64,000 bases of DNA from Desulfobacteraceae bacterium (lineage in GTDB: Bacteria > Desulfobacterota > Desulfobacteria > Desulfobacterales > JACKCP01): contig JACKCP010000011.1 in the NCBI GenBank assembly GCA_020633955.1, forward strand, positions 1 through 64,000, in the 5' to 3' direction. The translations under genes were made by a program, and so were the position numbers. Every line of letters starts with the position of its first letter. Position 1 is the first letter of the stretch. Under the pieces are notes generated by a model. It was not told the origin of the DNA. It saw nothing but the letters and a program-made list of their open reading frames with translations, and did no database searches. Shown here piece after piece: positions 16,646 through 24,888 of this stretch.

Positions 16646-18047
16646 AAATAAAATCCCTTACTTCATTCATCTTTTTACAGCTGAATTTTCCTTCGGGACA
16701 GACTCCATCCATAAAACAGCCAGGCCCTACTTTTTTAAAAATATCAGGCTCTTTTGACCTCAGAAGAGAAAGCATTTCACAGGCATAATCCCTGATTTCC
16801 CACTGGGCTCTCATGCAGGTGCGCAAACGAAAAAAATGAAACAGCTCCCTTGCATTCATTGAAGTTACAATATCAACCCTCATACCCGCCAATGCAAAAT
16901 AAAAAAGATCTTCCTTGAATTTGAGTTTTTCTCTAAAAAGATTATATGATTCTATATGTTTTTCATAGGATTTAATATAAATTTTCTTTAAATCATTATT
17001 CTTTGTTATTGTTTCCGGCATTATAAAATCATTGAATCGTACTCTTCTGGAAAGATCGGGAATTATGATAGACTGAATTCTATGTCTTACAAGATGGGTA
17101 AGACCTGCAAGGGTTATTCTGTTTATGCGAAATCCAAAGCTTATATTTTCAAGGGCCCTTGATCTTCCATCATTTATGGTTTCGGAAATTATTCTGTTAT
17201 AAATACCTTGATCATTTTCCATAATCTGTTCTGCTTTTGCAGTCGATATACCTGTATGTGCAGTAAGCTGAGACAGAACCATTTTATTTGATGCTTTTTC
17301 TGTACCTGATAAGAGCTCAACTTTTTTTTCCGGGAGATAATTATCATCAGCCTCTGAACCTAGAATATCACTCATAAGAGAAGGTAAATTATCTTTAAAG
17401 CCTGCAATTTTATCTAAAATTGAAAAGGGCTCCTTAAAAATTTTTTTTGCCTGATCAAGAAGCATATTACCTATATTCTTAATTTCAGGATATAATGATC
17501 CTCTTCCATAACAGGCAGAATAAATTATCTTCATGAGCTCCCTTGCATTTACAGTGCAGTAAAAATTGCTCCTGAAGCAATATGGAAGAACAAATCTTGC
17601 ATCTTCCCTTGGAACTCCATTGTCAGTAAGCTCAGTATAAGAAGAAAAAAGTGATTCCATTACTTCAATATAGAGCTTTGTAAGATCTGCCCTCTCACCT
17701 TCTGAAACATCATCCCTGAATCTGAGCTCTGGTTCCACGAAACCCATTTTTTTATAATCCACATACCTTCTTGACTTGACAGTAAATGATGCAAGCCTGA
17801 ACTCAATTATAAACTGCTCAACAATAACAGAGACATTATCAAAAATAATATTGAAATATATATGTTCACTTACCGAATGGTGTCCCATATCAAGGACTTT
17901 TTCGATTAAAGATGTATCCTCTTTTTCCATGCTTTCATTGTAAATTTCAAGAGCACTTCCCTTTGTTGTAGAAATTCTTGCAGCAGCAAGACAAAAATTG
18001 GAAGGCTTACTTGTATGACCGGCAATAATGGCCTTTGAATTTCTCAT
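16635..18047 (-). CDS. FAD-dependent thymidylate synthase family protein with tandem ThyX domains
   Basis: 470 residues, about twice the usual ThyX length. ThyX makes dTMP from dUMP using FAD, NADPH and methylene-tetrahydrofolate. The N-terminal half has GHHSVSEH (55-62) and a signature-like EFRLASFTVKSRRY (82-95) with the right spacing but Arg-His replaced by Glu-Phe. The C-terminal half has RHR (321-323) with a two-residue longer gap before the SxR, plus NARELFHFFRLRTCMRAQWEIR, a good match to the dUMP-binding end. Both halves contain an NAREL motif. Activity may therefore need both halves, or the protein may be a diverged paralogue. No thyA is seen in the window. Confidence 0.85.
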   Translation of the reverse strand: MRNSKAIIAGHTSKPSNFCLAAARISTTKGSALEIYNESMEKEDTSLIEKVLDMGHHSVSEHIYFNIIFDNVSVIVEQFIIEFRLASFTVKSRRYVDYKKMGFVEPELRFRDDVSEGERADLTKLYIEVMESLFSSYTELTDNGVPREDARFVLPYCFRSNFYCTVNARELMKIIYSACYGRGSLYPEIKNIGNMLLDQAKKIFKEPFSILDKIAGFKDNLPSLMSDILGSEADDNYLPEKKVELLSGTEKASNKMVLSQLTAHTGISTAKAEQIMENDQGIYNRIISETINDGRSRALENISFGFRINRITLAGLTHLVRHRIQSIIIPDLSRRVRFNDFIMPETITKNNDLKKIYIKSYEKHIESYNLFREKLKFKEDLFYFALAGMRVDIVTSMNARELFHFFRLRTCMRAQWEIRDYACEMLSLLRSKEPDIFKKVGPGCFMDGVCPEGKFSCKKMNEVRDFISKL

Positions 18048-18086
18048 AAAAAACTCTTCTTTATTTATTTTTATTACTTCTGAAAG

Positions 18087-18935
18087 CTACAGTCTGCAGG
18101 TTCTTATGTCGCTTACAATAATTCCCCTTGCACCAATTTCTGCAAGCCTGTCCATCATATGGTTTACATCTTTTTTTCTGACCATTGACTTTACAGCAAT
18201 CCAGCCCTTTTTGCTCAATGGAGAAACAGTTGGAGATTCAATTCCAGGAGTTACCGAAGCAGCTTCTTCAAGAAGTTTCTCTTCCACATCATACTCAATG
18301 ATCACATATTCCCTTGCAGTAAGAATACCTTTAATTCTTTCAGTAAAAATAAAAACATCCTTATTTTTAAGGATGTCAGGTGTTCTTGATATCAAAACAG
18401 CCTCAGATTTAAGCACAGGAGAGCCCAAAACTTCAAGCCCTGCTTCCTTCATGGTTCTCCCAGTTTCAACAACATCAGCTATTGCATCTGCCACTCCAAG
18501 TTCAATGGATATTTCAACCGCTCCGTCAAGTTTAACTATATCTGCAGTTAAGCCGTTCTTTTTTAAGTCAGACCCTACTATTTCAGGATATGAGGTGGCG
18601 ATTCTTTTATTATTAAGTTCTTTTACAGACTGCATAGCTCCTGTTTTGCATGCATAGCAAAAAGATGACTTGCCAAAACCAAGGCCAAATATTTCATGAA
18701 CATTGGTTTTGCTGTCAAGGGCCAGATCTCTTCCTGTTATTCCCATATCAAGAATCCCCCGGCTCACATAAACCGCAATATCTCTTGGTCTTAGAAAAAC
18801 AAAATCAACTTTGTTTTCGCTGTCTGAAACCATGAGCTCTTTGCCTATTCTTCTGCATGAATATCCTGCGGCTTTAACAAGAGTCACTGCATCCTCAGAC
18901 AGGCTTCCCTTGTTTGGAAGGGCTATTTTCAACAT
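18087..18935 (-). CDS. hisG: ATP phosphoribosyltransferase HisG, long form
   Basis: 282 residues from the ATG at 18935, where LKIALPNKGSL begins; an upstream in-frame ATG would add 30 non-homologous residues and run into hisE. It catalyses the first, feedback-controlled step of histidine synthesis, joining ATP and PRPP. VDFVFLRPRDIAVYVSRGILDMGITG and the PRPP loop region ELGVADAIADVVETGRT are typical. The final ~70 residues (KGWIAVKSMVRKKDVNHMMDRLAEIGARGIIV) form the ACT-like regulatory domain, so no HisZ partner should be needed. It follows hisE in the same direction with a 70-base gap. Confidence 0.95.
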   Translation of the reverse strand: MLKIALPNKGSLSEDAVTLVKAAGYSCRRIGKELMVSDSENKVDFVFLRPRDIAVYVSRGILDMGITGRDLALDSKTNVHEIFGLGFGKSSFCYACKTGAMQSVKELNNKRIATSYPEIVGSDLKKNGLTADIVKLDGAVEISIELGVADAIADVVETGRTMKEAGLEVLGSPVLKSEAVLISRTPDILKNKDVFIFTERIKGILTAREYVIIEYDVEEKLLEEAASVTPGIESPTVSPLSKKGWIAVKSMVRKKDVNHMMDRLAEIGARGIIVSDIRTCRL

Positions 18936-19005
18936 TTTGAATTTTTCTCCTAAATTTTCTTTCTGTATATAAAAAAGAGGGTAAAAAACCAATTCTAAAC
19001 TGTGA

Positions 19006-19269
19006 TCACAAGTATTTATAAACATCTTCCAATGTTAAATCACAGGCAAGCATCATAACCTGAACATGATATAAAAGCTGCGAAATTTCTTCAGCCGTTT
19101 TTTCCCTGCCCTCATATTCAGAAGCAATCCACACTTCACCAGCCTCTTCAAGAATCTTTTTCCCAATTGAATGAACACCTTTTTCAAGTGCTTTTACAGT
19201 TCCTGAATCAGGACTGCCCGATTCCTTTTTTAACCTGAGCTCCTCAAACAATTCTTCAAATCTTTTCAT
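19006..19269 (-). CDS. hisE: Phosphoribosyl-ATP pyrophosphatase HisE
   Basis: 87 residues, the normal size. It hydrolyses phosphoribosyl-ATP to phosphoribosyl-AMP, the second step of histidine synthesis. The all-alpha MazG-like core is seen in KILEEAGEVWIASEYEGREKTAEEISQLLYHVQVMM, whose EEAGE and EEISQL acidic pairs bind magnesium. It stands alone, without the HisI domain it is often fused to. hisG follows on the same strand; hisB is in this window at 57.7 kb, so histidine genes are scattered. Confidence 0.93.
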   Translation of the reverse strand: MKRFEELFEELRLKKESGSPDSGTVKALEKGVHSIGKKILEEAGEVWIASEYEGREKTAEEISQLLYHVQVMMLACDLTLEDVYKYL

Positions 19270-19301
19270 TTGTATACCTAAAAATTATAAATTACCTAAA
19301 A

Positions 19302-19916
19302 TTAAAATTCTGCATCCAAAAAATAATGTTTAATATGTTTTTTAAAATCATCCATATCCCTAAACAGAACAGCATTTATTTTTTTATCCAGCGCCCTTTG
19401 AACATGGGGCATATGATCATCTACAAATAGTGTATTTTCAGGAATTTCGCCCATTTCATCAAGAACCATATCAAAAATCACAGGATCTTTTTTAGTTATT
19501 CCCAGATAATAGGAATTGAAAACTTTGTCAAAATACTTGAAAAAGTCATATTTTACATCAAGAATATCAAGCCAGTTTGTCTGGTCACTCAAAATTGCTG
19601 TTTTAATTCTTTTCTGTCCAAGCCATTTTGCAAAATCAAGCATTTCTTCTCTTACCACAAACCTTTCAAGAATAAATTCTGTAAGATTTTCATTTTCTTC
19701 CGATATACCGGTTTTTTCCTTGAAAAGTTCCCAGAATTTATCAGAATCTGATTTACCGCTTGTAAAACCACAGTCATATACAAGATCAAAGGCAGTCTTT
19801 TTGAGCTTTTCTGCATCAAAGTCAAATTTTACAGCCAGATCTGTGATACCTTTTTTAAAACCTTCTTCTGCTATTACACCGCCAAAATCAAGTAAAACCA
19901 GCTTTATTTCAGGCAT
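19302..19916 (-). CDS. HAD-superfamily hydrolase
   Basis: 204 residues from the ATG at 19916 (AAGGA eight bases upstream); a longer 220-residue form starting at 19964 is less likely. Motif I is LLDFGGV (nucleophile Asp followed by Phe-Gly-Gly, so the second Asp is replaced by Gly, as seen in some HAD phosphatase-like and epoxide-hydrolase-N-like members). Motif II is AILSDQT, and motif IV is TLFVDDHMPHVQRA. The cap is helical. Members act as small phosphatases or dehalogenases; the altered motif I makes catalytic activity uncertain. It lies 32 bases upstream of hisE on the same strand. Confidence 0.8.
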   Translation of the reverse strand: MPEIKLVLLDFGGVIAEEGFKKGITDLAVKFDFDAEKLKKTAFDLVYDCGFTSGKSDSDKFWELFKEKTGISEENENLTEFILERFVVREEMLDFAKWLGQKRIKTAILSDQTNWLDILDVKYDFFKYFDKVFNSYYLGITKKDPVIFDMVLDEMGEIPENTLFVDDHMPHVQRALDKKINAVLFRDMDDFKKHIKHYFLDAEF

Positions 19917-20040
19917 TAATTCATCCTTATTATCTTTTTTAAATTCAGCCCTGAGCGAAAACATTTTTTCCCATTATAAAGTCAAATTATAAATTTAATC
20001 CTTTAAGCAGCCGATGTATTCTACAGGGTAATTTTTACAC

Positions 20041-20079
20041 TTGAACAGAACAAAAAATCCTCACTTTCGACCATTCAAA
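20041..20079 (+). repeat. Dispersed intergenic repeat, copy 1
   Basis: Core TTGAACAGAACAAAAAATCC followed by TCACTTTCGACCATTCAAA. It resembles the copies near 38.2, 38.8, 38.9 and 41.5 kb in both word order and length. It lies in the gap between the HAD gene and leuD. Confidence 0.4.
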
Positions 20080-20174
20080 TTTTACAAACTCGATTGATAA
20101 CAAGTATCACAGGTTTTAAAAATTGAAAACTATCTTTACATGAAGATTTTAATATTCAACTATTGGCGGCACCA

Positions 20175-20202
20175 CAAAAAAAGGCCGAAAAAACGGCCTT
20201 TT
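20175..20202 (-). terminator. Intrinsic terminator of leuC-leuD
   Basis: AAGGCCG (20181-20187) pairs with CGGCCTT (20194-20200) around a six-A loop. Read on the minus strand the hairpin is followed by a run of eight T (20175-20182), starting about 30 bases after the leuD stop. Confidence 0.85.
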
Positions 20203-20227
20203 CCTGTAAAACTGTTATTCAAAACAA

Positions 20228-20752
20228 TTAATAATTTTTATCTGCAAAATCAAGCCAGCCGCCGGATTTTACGAGCTTTGAATCAAATTCTGATATTGAA
20301 AACAATATATCCTTTTTTTTGCTTCCAGCTCTTATTGTGAATTTCTTATTTTCAAAATCAGTTTCAATATAAACGTCTTTTTCCTTTGAAAATTCATCGA
20401 AAACCATGTCCATTTTATCTTTTTCAAGAGATACGGCCATCATTCCGCAATTAAACATGTTCTGACGAAAAATCCTTGCAAAAGACTCTGCAATAACAAG
20501 ATTAATACCGTTTACTTCAAATGCCCACGGAGCATGCTCCCTTGAAGAACCACAGCCGAAGTTACCTCTTGTAATGACAACAGAGGCATCTTCAATATCT
20601 TTAAGATTAAACCCTTCCAGCTTTAGATCTTCCAGAAGGTAAGGTTTGAGAGCCTCTTTTGAAATTTCTGTAAGATATTTGGCAGGTATTATCTCATCTG
20701 TATTTATATCGTCTCTGTCAAGAAAAAGGACTTTTCCGTTAAAATTTTTCAT
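20228..20752 (-). CDS. leuD: 3-isopropylmalate dehydratase small subunit
   Basis: 174 residues from the ATG at 20752, which has AGGAAGGA five bases upstream; a longer form would overlap leuC. The swivel domain of the aconitase family starts FLDRDDINTDEIIPAKYL and has NFGCGSSREHAPWA (the conserved Ser-Arg substrate-binding loop). With LeuC it isomerises 2-isopropylmalate to 3-isopropylmalate in leucine synthesis. The leuC stop is ten bases upstream. The 174-residue length places it with the short LeuD2 class found in archaea and many anaerobes. Confidence 0.93.
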   Translation of the reverse strand: MKNFNGKVLFLDRDDINTDEIIPAKYLTEISKEALKPYLLEDLKLEGFNLKDIEDASVVITRGNFGCGSSREHAPWAFEVNGINLVIAESFARIFRQNMFNCGMMAVSLEKDKMDMVFDEFSKEKDVYIETDFENKKFTIRAGSKKKDILFSISEFDSKLVKSGGWLDFADKNY

Positions 20753-20762
20753 TTTATCCTTC

Positions 20763-22049
20763 CTAACCCTTAAAAAGAGGTGAATTATCAATATAACCTT
20801 TTATTGCTGTCTGTGCTGCTGTGGCAGGACTCATCAGGTGAACCATACCGCCTTTACCCATTCTTCCGTTAAAATTCCTGTTTGTTGTTGAAGCGCACAC
20901 CTCTCCATCTGCAAGCACTCCATTACTCATACCAAGACAGGCTCCGCAGGTCGGATTTGTAACACAAAAACCTGCGTCCATGAATATCTTGATTATTCCC
21001 TTTTCCAGTGCCTGTCTGAAAATTTCAGGTGTTGCAGGTGATACTATACCTCTAACATCATCAGAAATCCTTTTACCTTCTAAAACCTTTGCTGCAACCT
21101 CAAGATCTGAAAGTCTTCCGTTTGTACAGGAACCAATATATATCTGATCAACCTTTACATTTTCAAATTCACTCACAGGCTTAACCTGATCAGGTTTAAA
21201 TCCAAAAGTTGCAACTGGTACAACTTCTGAAGCATCTATTTTAATTATCTCAGCATAATCTGCGTCATCATCTGAAATCCATTTTGAATACTCCTTAAGT
21301 GCATCTTCTTTTGAAGCAAACTCTGATTCAATGAACTTCCAGAGATAATCTACAGTTTTATCATCCGGATAGCAGATTCCTGAAGTTCCTCCAGCCTCTA
21401 TTGCCATATTGCAGAGGGTCATTCTTTCTTCCATATTCATTTTTGATATAACAGAACCTGTAAATTCAATAACCTTGTCAGTTGCTCCGTTTACACCTAT
21501 TTTGCCGATTATGTGAAGAATCAGATCCTTTGCAAAAACACCTTCTCTCAGGTCCCCGTCAACTTGAATCTTTATTGTTTCAGGATATTTAAATGCACAC
21601 ACACCCTTTAAGATTCCAACCTCAAGATCTGTTGTACCTACTCCGGCTGCGAATGCACCAAATGCTCCGTGGGTGCATGTGTGTGAATCTCCCATGATTA
21701 TAGTGCTTCCGGGTCTGACAAATCCCTGTTCCGGAAAAATGGCATGGCAGACTCCATTTCTTCCAATATCAAAAAAGTCTTTAATTTTATTTCTTTTTGC
21801 CCAGTCTCTAAGAATTTTACCCTGAAGCGCAGTTTTTGAATCCTTAGCAGGTGTAACATGGTCAATTACAACCTTTATCTTATCCGGATCAAAAACCCTG
21901 TCCTTTCCCTTTTTCTCAAGATCATTAATTGCCACCGGAGTTGTTATCTCGTGGCAGAAAACACTGTCAAGTCGAAGAACATTTATACCTTTTTCAGGGG
22001 TATCAACAAGATGAGCATCAAATATTTTTTCTGCTATTGTTTTTCCCAT
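20763..22049 (-). CDS. leuC: 3-isopropylmalate dehydratase large subunit
   Basis: 428 residues from the ATG at 22049; a TTG two codons earlier sits nearer to the AGGAGA site (22061-22066), so either is possible. It carries the [4Fe-4S] cluster ligands in GSCTNGR and in NPTCGACLG, and MGDSHTCTHGAFG for substrate binding. The length and GKTIAEKI start fit the HACN/LeuC2 subgroup that also includes homoaconitases, so a related dehydratase substrate is possible; adjacency to leuD and an XRE regulator makes leucine synthesis the best reading. leuA and leuB are not in the window. Confidence 0.92.
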   Translation of the reverse strand: MGKTIAEKIFDAHLVDTPEKGINVLRLDSVFCHEITTPVAINDLEKKGKDRVFDPDKIKVVIDHVTPAKDSKTALQGKILRDWAKRNKIKDFFDIGRNGVCHAIFPEQGFVRPGSTIIMGDSHTCTHGAFGAFAAGVGTTDLEVGILKGVCAFKYPETIKIQVDGDLREGVFAKDLILHIIGKIGVNGATDKVIEFTGSVISKMNMEERMTLCNMAIEAGGTSGICYPDDKTVDYLWKFIESEFASKEDALKEYSKWISDDDADYAEIIKIDASEVVPVATFGFKPDQVKPVSEFENVKVDQIYIGSCTNGRLSDLEVAAKVLEGKRISDDVRGIVSPATPEIFRQALEKGIIKIFMDAGFCVTNPTCGACLGMSNGVLADGEVCASTTNRNFNGRMGKGGMVHLMSPATAAQTAIKGYIDNSPLFKG

Positions 22050-22146
22050 CTTCAAGAAAATCTCCTATATTTAAATTTTTCAATTATTCACTGCAATTTT
22101 TTGCCAGACAATATTGCCTAAATTTATTATTTTTTACAATACATGA

Positions 22147-22740
22147 TTAATCATTATTAATAAAAAGTCTTGGAGGGGTTGTAACCCAGAAAGCCTTAAG
22201 CGGTTTACTTCCAATATTTTTAAGTTTATGGGGAATGTCAGAGGCAAAGGAAACACTGTCTCCTTTTTCTAGACTGTAATTAATCCCTCCATATTCAAGC
22301 TCGCCGCTTCCATCCATAATAAATCCCATTTCTTTTCCTGCATGCCCGTATTCACTGCTTCCTTTTTCGCTGTCACAGGGTATTTCTATGAGATAGGCTT
22401 CAATATCCTTTGTTTTATCCCCCTCTGAAGAACTAATTGCTGAAAGCTGATGGTATGTAATATCACCTATGGTTCTAATATTTTTTTCTTCTGCTTTAAC
22501 AATATTTACCTTTCTCTTCTTTTTTAAATCTTTAAATATATATTCAAGGTCAATATCTAAAACATCTATTATTGCTATCAAAGTATCGATTGAAGGAGAG
22601 ACCTTGTCACGTTCAATCTGGGAAATAAGACTTTCACTGACTCCCGCGCTGGAAGCTACAGTTTTCAGGGTTAACTTTTTATTTTCCCTTATTTTTCTTA
22701 TTCTTTTTCCAAAGGGATATTTCAAACCGGAATTTACCAT
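22147..22740 (-). CDS. XRE-family transcriptional regulator with cupin sensor
   Basis: 197 residues. The N-terminal helix-turn-helix (about 11-66, KLTLKTVASSAGVSESLISQIERDKVSPSI) is followed by a linker and a cupin-2 barrel (about 115-190; YGHAGKEMGFIMDGSGELEYGG ... SVSFASDIPHKLKNIG). This PuuR/SutR-like architecture binds DNA and senses a small ligand. The cupin keeps one His near each motif but not the full metal set, so metal binding is doubtful. The gene is 97 bases upstream of leuC on the same strand, which suggests it could control or be co-transcribed with leuCD. Ligand unknown. Confidence 0.88.
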   Translation of the reverse strand: MVNSGLKYPFGKRIRKIRENKKLTLKTVASSAGVSESLISQIERDKVSPSIDTLIAIIDVLDIDLEYIFKDLKKKRKVNIVKAEEKNIRTIGDITYHQLSAISSSEGDKTKDIEAYLIEIPCDSEKGSSEYGHAGKEMGFIMDGSGELEYGGINYSLEKGDSVSFASDIPHKLKNIGSKPLKAFWVTTPPRLFINND

Positions 22741-23155
22741 AACTTAATCTCCTTAAATATTTTTAAACTTACTTAAAAAAAAGTCCCCTTGCAACAAGAA
22801 TAATAAGCAACAATAAAAAATTTAACTGAATTGACACTTAGTGATTGGGGAAAAACGAGATTTTTAAGAATAAATTTTTATTTTCAATATATGAAGTCCT
22901 GGTTTAAGTTTGATATTTCGACTAATTTTGCTAAAGAATAATTGTAACTATTCAGCTTAAAAACTGGGAAAAAGCTGTTTTGGCGACGAATGCTGTACTT
23001 TTTCTGATCCGGTTTCAGGAGATAGTTTTATATCTCCTTTATGTGAGCTTAAGCGGGAATGAGGCTCAGAAAGAATTCAGCAGCCGTTATAAATTGAACT
23101 GAACATCCGCGAATAATTTTAAATTCTTTATTTTATATTTAAACAATGGTGAAAA
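22741..23155. other. Intergenic region with small hairpins upstream of pyrD
   Basis: Divergent spacer between the XRE regulator and pyrD. It is more mixed in base content near 22950-23100 than the neighbouring gaps. AGGAGATA (23017-23024) pairs with TATCTCCT (23031-23038), and GAGC/GCTC arms flank a short segment after it. No gene is seen. A leader or a terminator remnant is possible, but nothing firm can be said. Confidence 0.4.
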
Positions 23156-24076
23156 ATGAAAAATATTGATCTTAATGTGAAAATTGGAAATCTGGAGCTT
23201 AAAAATCCTGTAATGCCGGCTTCAGGGACCTGGGGATACGGCCTTGAATACATCACGGAAATAAACCCCGAAATTCTTGGAGCTGTTATTGTAAAAGGTC
23301 TTTCTCTTGAGCCTTCAAAAGGCAATCCTCATCCAAGGGTTGTTGAAACACCATCTGGACTCTTGAATGCAGTAGGTCTTGAAAATATTGGAATAAAGAA
23401 TTTTATTGAAACAAGGCTCCCGGTTCTATCCAAATTCAATACACCTGTAATTACAAATATTTATGGTAAAACAGAATCAGATTATACAGAGCTTGCCTCA
23501 ATAATTGAAATGGAAGAAAAAATTTCAGCAATTGAAGTAAACATATCCTGCCCAAATGTAAAAAAGGGAGGCCTTGCATTTGGAACTTCTCCTGAAACAT
23601 GTTTCAACCTTGTTTCAAAAATAAGACGGAAAACAACCAAACCCCTTATTGTAAAACTTACACCTAATGTAACAGATATAAAACCAATAGCAAAAAGTGC
23701 AGAGGATGCCGGAGCAGATGCTGTTTCCCTTATTAATACAATCACTGGAATGGTAATTGACATTAATACAAAAAAACCAATGCTTGCAAATGTTACAGGA
23801 GGCCTTTCAGGACCTGCAATCCGGCCAGTAGCCTTGAGAATGGTATATGAAGCATGCTCTGTGGTGAAAATACCTGTTATAGGAATAGGCGGGATAGTAA
23901 ACCATGAGGATGCTCTTTCGTTTATAATTGCAGGAGCATCTGCTGTTCAGGTTGGAACAGGAAATTTCATCAATCCCAAAACCTGCGAAAAAATTATCAG
24001 CGGAATAACCAGATTCATGAAGAAAAATAAAATAGCAGCTATCTCAGACTTAAGGGGAACAATTATCACAAGCTGA
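23156..24076 (+). CDS. pyrD: Dihydroorotate dehydrogenase, class 1B-type catalytic subunit
   Basis: 306 residues, TIM-barrel FMN enzyme oxidising dihydroorotate to orotate in pyrimidine synthesis. VMPASGTWGYGLEY and NISCPNVKKGG mark class 1; the Cys in SCPN is the active-site base. KLTPNVTDI and the FMN phosphate loop GIGGIVNHEDALSFIIAGASAVQVGT follow. Length and features fit the PyrDB subunit, which normally pairs with an FAD/FeS PyrK subunit; pyrK is not adjacent here. No membrane helix, so it is soluble. The ATG has only a weak GGTGAAAA site upstream. Confidence 0.93.
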   Translation: MKNIDLNVKIGNLELKNPVMPASGTWGYGLEYITEINPEILGAVIVKGLSLEPSKGNPHPRVVETPSGLLNAVGLENIGIKNFIETRLPVLSKFNTPVITNIYGKTESDYTELASIIEMEEKISAIEVNISCPNVKKGGLAFGTSPETCFNLVSKIRRKTTKPLIVKLTPNVTDIKPIAKSAEDAGADAVSLINTITGMVIDINTKKPMLANVTGGLSGPAIRPVALRMVYEACSVVKIPVIGIGGIVNHEDALSFIIAGASAVQVGTGNFINPKTCEKIISGITRFMKKNKIAAISDLRGTIITS

Positions 24077-24274
24077 GCATAACAACATGAAATAACAGAA
24101 AAAAACATATATATATTTTTTAGTTTACAAACTTTAAACTGCAATAAAATTGCTTTAACAATTGTTATTACTTGAATATAAACAAAATTTGCGTTAATAA
24201 CCAATAACATTGTATTTATTTATAAATCACACAAAATTCAAACCTAAAAGAATTAAATCAAAAGGAGCACAAGT

Positions 24275-24829
24275 ATGAAAAGATTACTAGCTGTTTTAAT
24301 TATTTCATTTATGCTGGCATCGACAGTTTCAGCCCAGGAAGTTGGAGGTATTAATTTTTCAGATCAGATGACAATTTCTGGTAAAAATATGGTTCTAAAC
24401 GGAGCAGGACTCAGAAAAAAAGCTTTTATAAAAGTTTATGCATGCGGCCTTTATCTCAACGAAAAATCAAGTGATGCCAATGCCATTATCAATGCTGATG
24501 ATCCAATGGCAATCAGACTTGTAATTACAACAGGCCTTGTTTCAAAAGAAAAAATGCAAAGTGCTATGACAGAAGGATTTGAAGCCTCAACTAACGGTAA
24601 TCAGGCAGCACTCCAGTCTCAAATAGACGCCTTCAACAAGTGCTTTAGTGACGAAATAGTCAAGGAAGATGAATTTTTGATGACATATGTTCCAGGAACA
24701 GGTGTGGTAGTTTCTAAAAACGGAACAGAAAAAGGAGTTATTCAGGGACTTGATTTCAAAAAGGCTCTTTTTGGAATCTGGCTTGGAGATAAACCTGCTG
24801 ATGATGATTTAAAAGAAGATATGATTTAA
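24275..24829 (+). CDS. Exported chalcone isomerase-like domain protein
   Basis: 184 residues with a clear signal peptide (about 1-20, cut after VSA-QE). The mature part, with GAGLRKKAFIKVYACGLYL (about 48-66), fits the bacterial chalcone-isomerase-like family. The plant enzyme closes flavonoids, but bacterial members are periplasmic proteins of mostly unknown role and often bind fatty-acid-like ligands. A single Cys lies in the AFNKCF segment. AAGGAG is nine bases before the ATG. Single-gene unit with a hairpin behind it. Confidence 0.8.
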   Translation: MKRLLAVLIISFMLASTVSAQEVGGINFSDQMTISGKNMVLNGAGLRKKAFIKVYACGLYLNEKSSDANAIINADDPMAIRLVITTGLVSKEKMQSAMTEGFEASTNGNQAALQSQIDAFNKCFSDEIVKEDEFLMTYVPGTGVVVSKNGTEKGVIQGLDFKKALFGIWLGDKPADDDLKEDMI

Positions 24830-24842
24830 TAATTATAATTTA

Positions 24843-24865
24843 GAGCGGAATTCTTTATTCCGCTC
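24843..24865. terminator. Hairpin terminator between convergent genes
   Basis: GAGCGGAAT (24843-24851) pairs with ATTCCGCTC (24857-24865) around a five-base loop, 14 bases after the chalcone-isomerase-like stop and 24 bases beyond the end of the convergent gene. T-runs are weak on both strands. Confidence 0.65.
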
Positions 24866-24888
24866 ATAAAATAAAATTTATCAATAAA

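Noticed and set aside
18028..18657. 209-codon plus-strand open frame rich in Ser
   Set aside because: Fully antisense to hisG, whose protein motifs are clear. Low-complexity Ser/Phe composition is typical of antisense frames in AT-rich genes. The same holds for similar frames opposite rpoD (47.0-47.6 kb) and the P1B ATPase (56.9-57.5 kb).
22050..22146. A leucine-type leader peptide attenuator before leuC
   Set aside because: No short ORF with Leu codon run and no terminator/antiterminator pair could be found in the 97-base gap.
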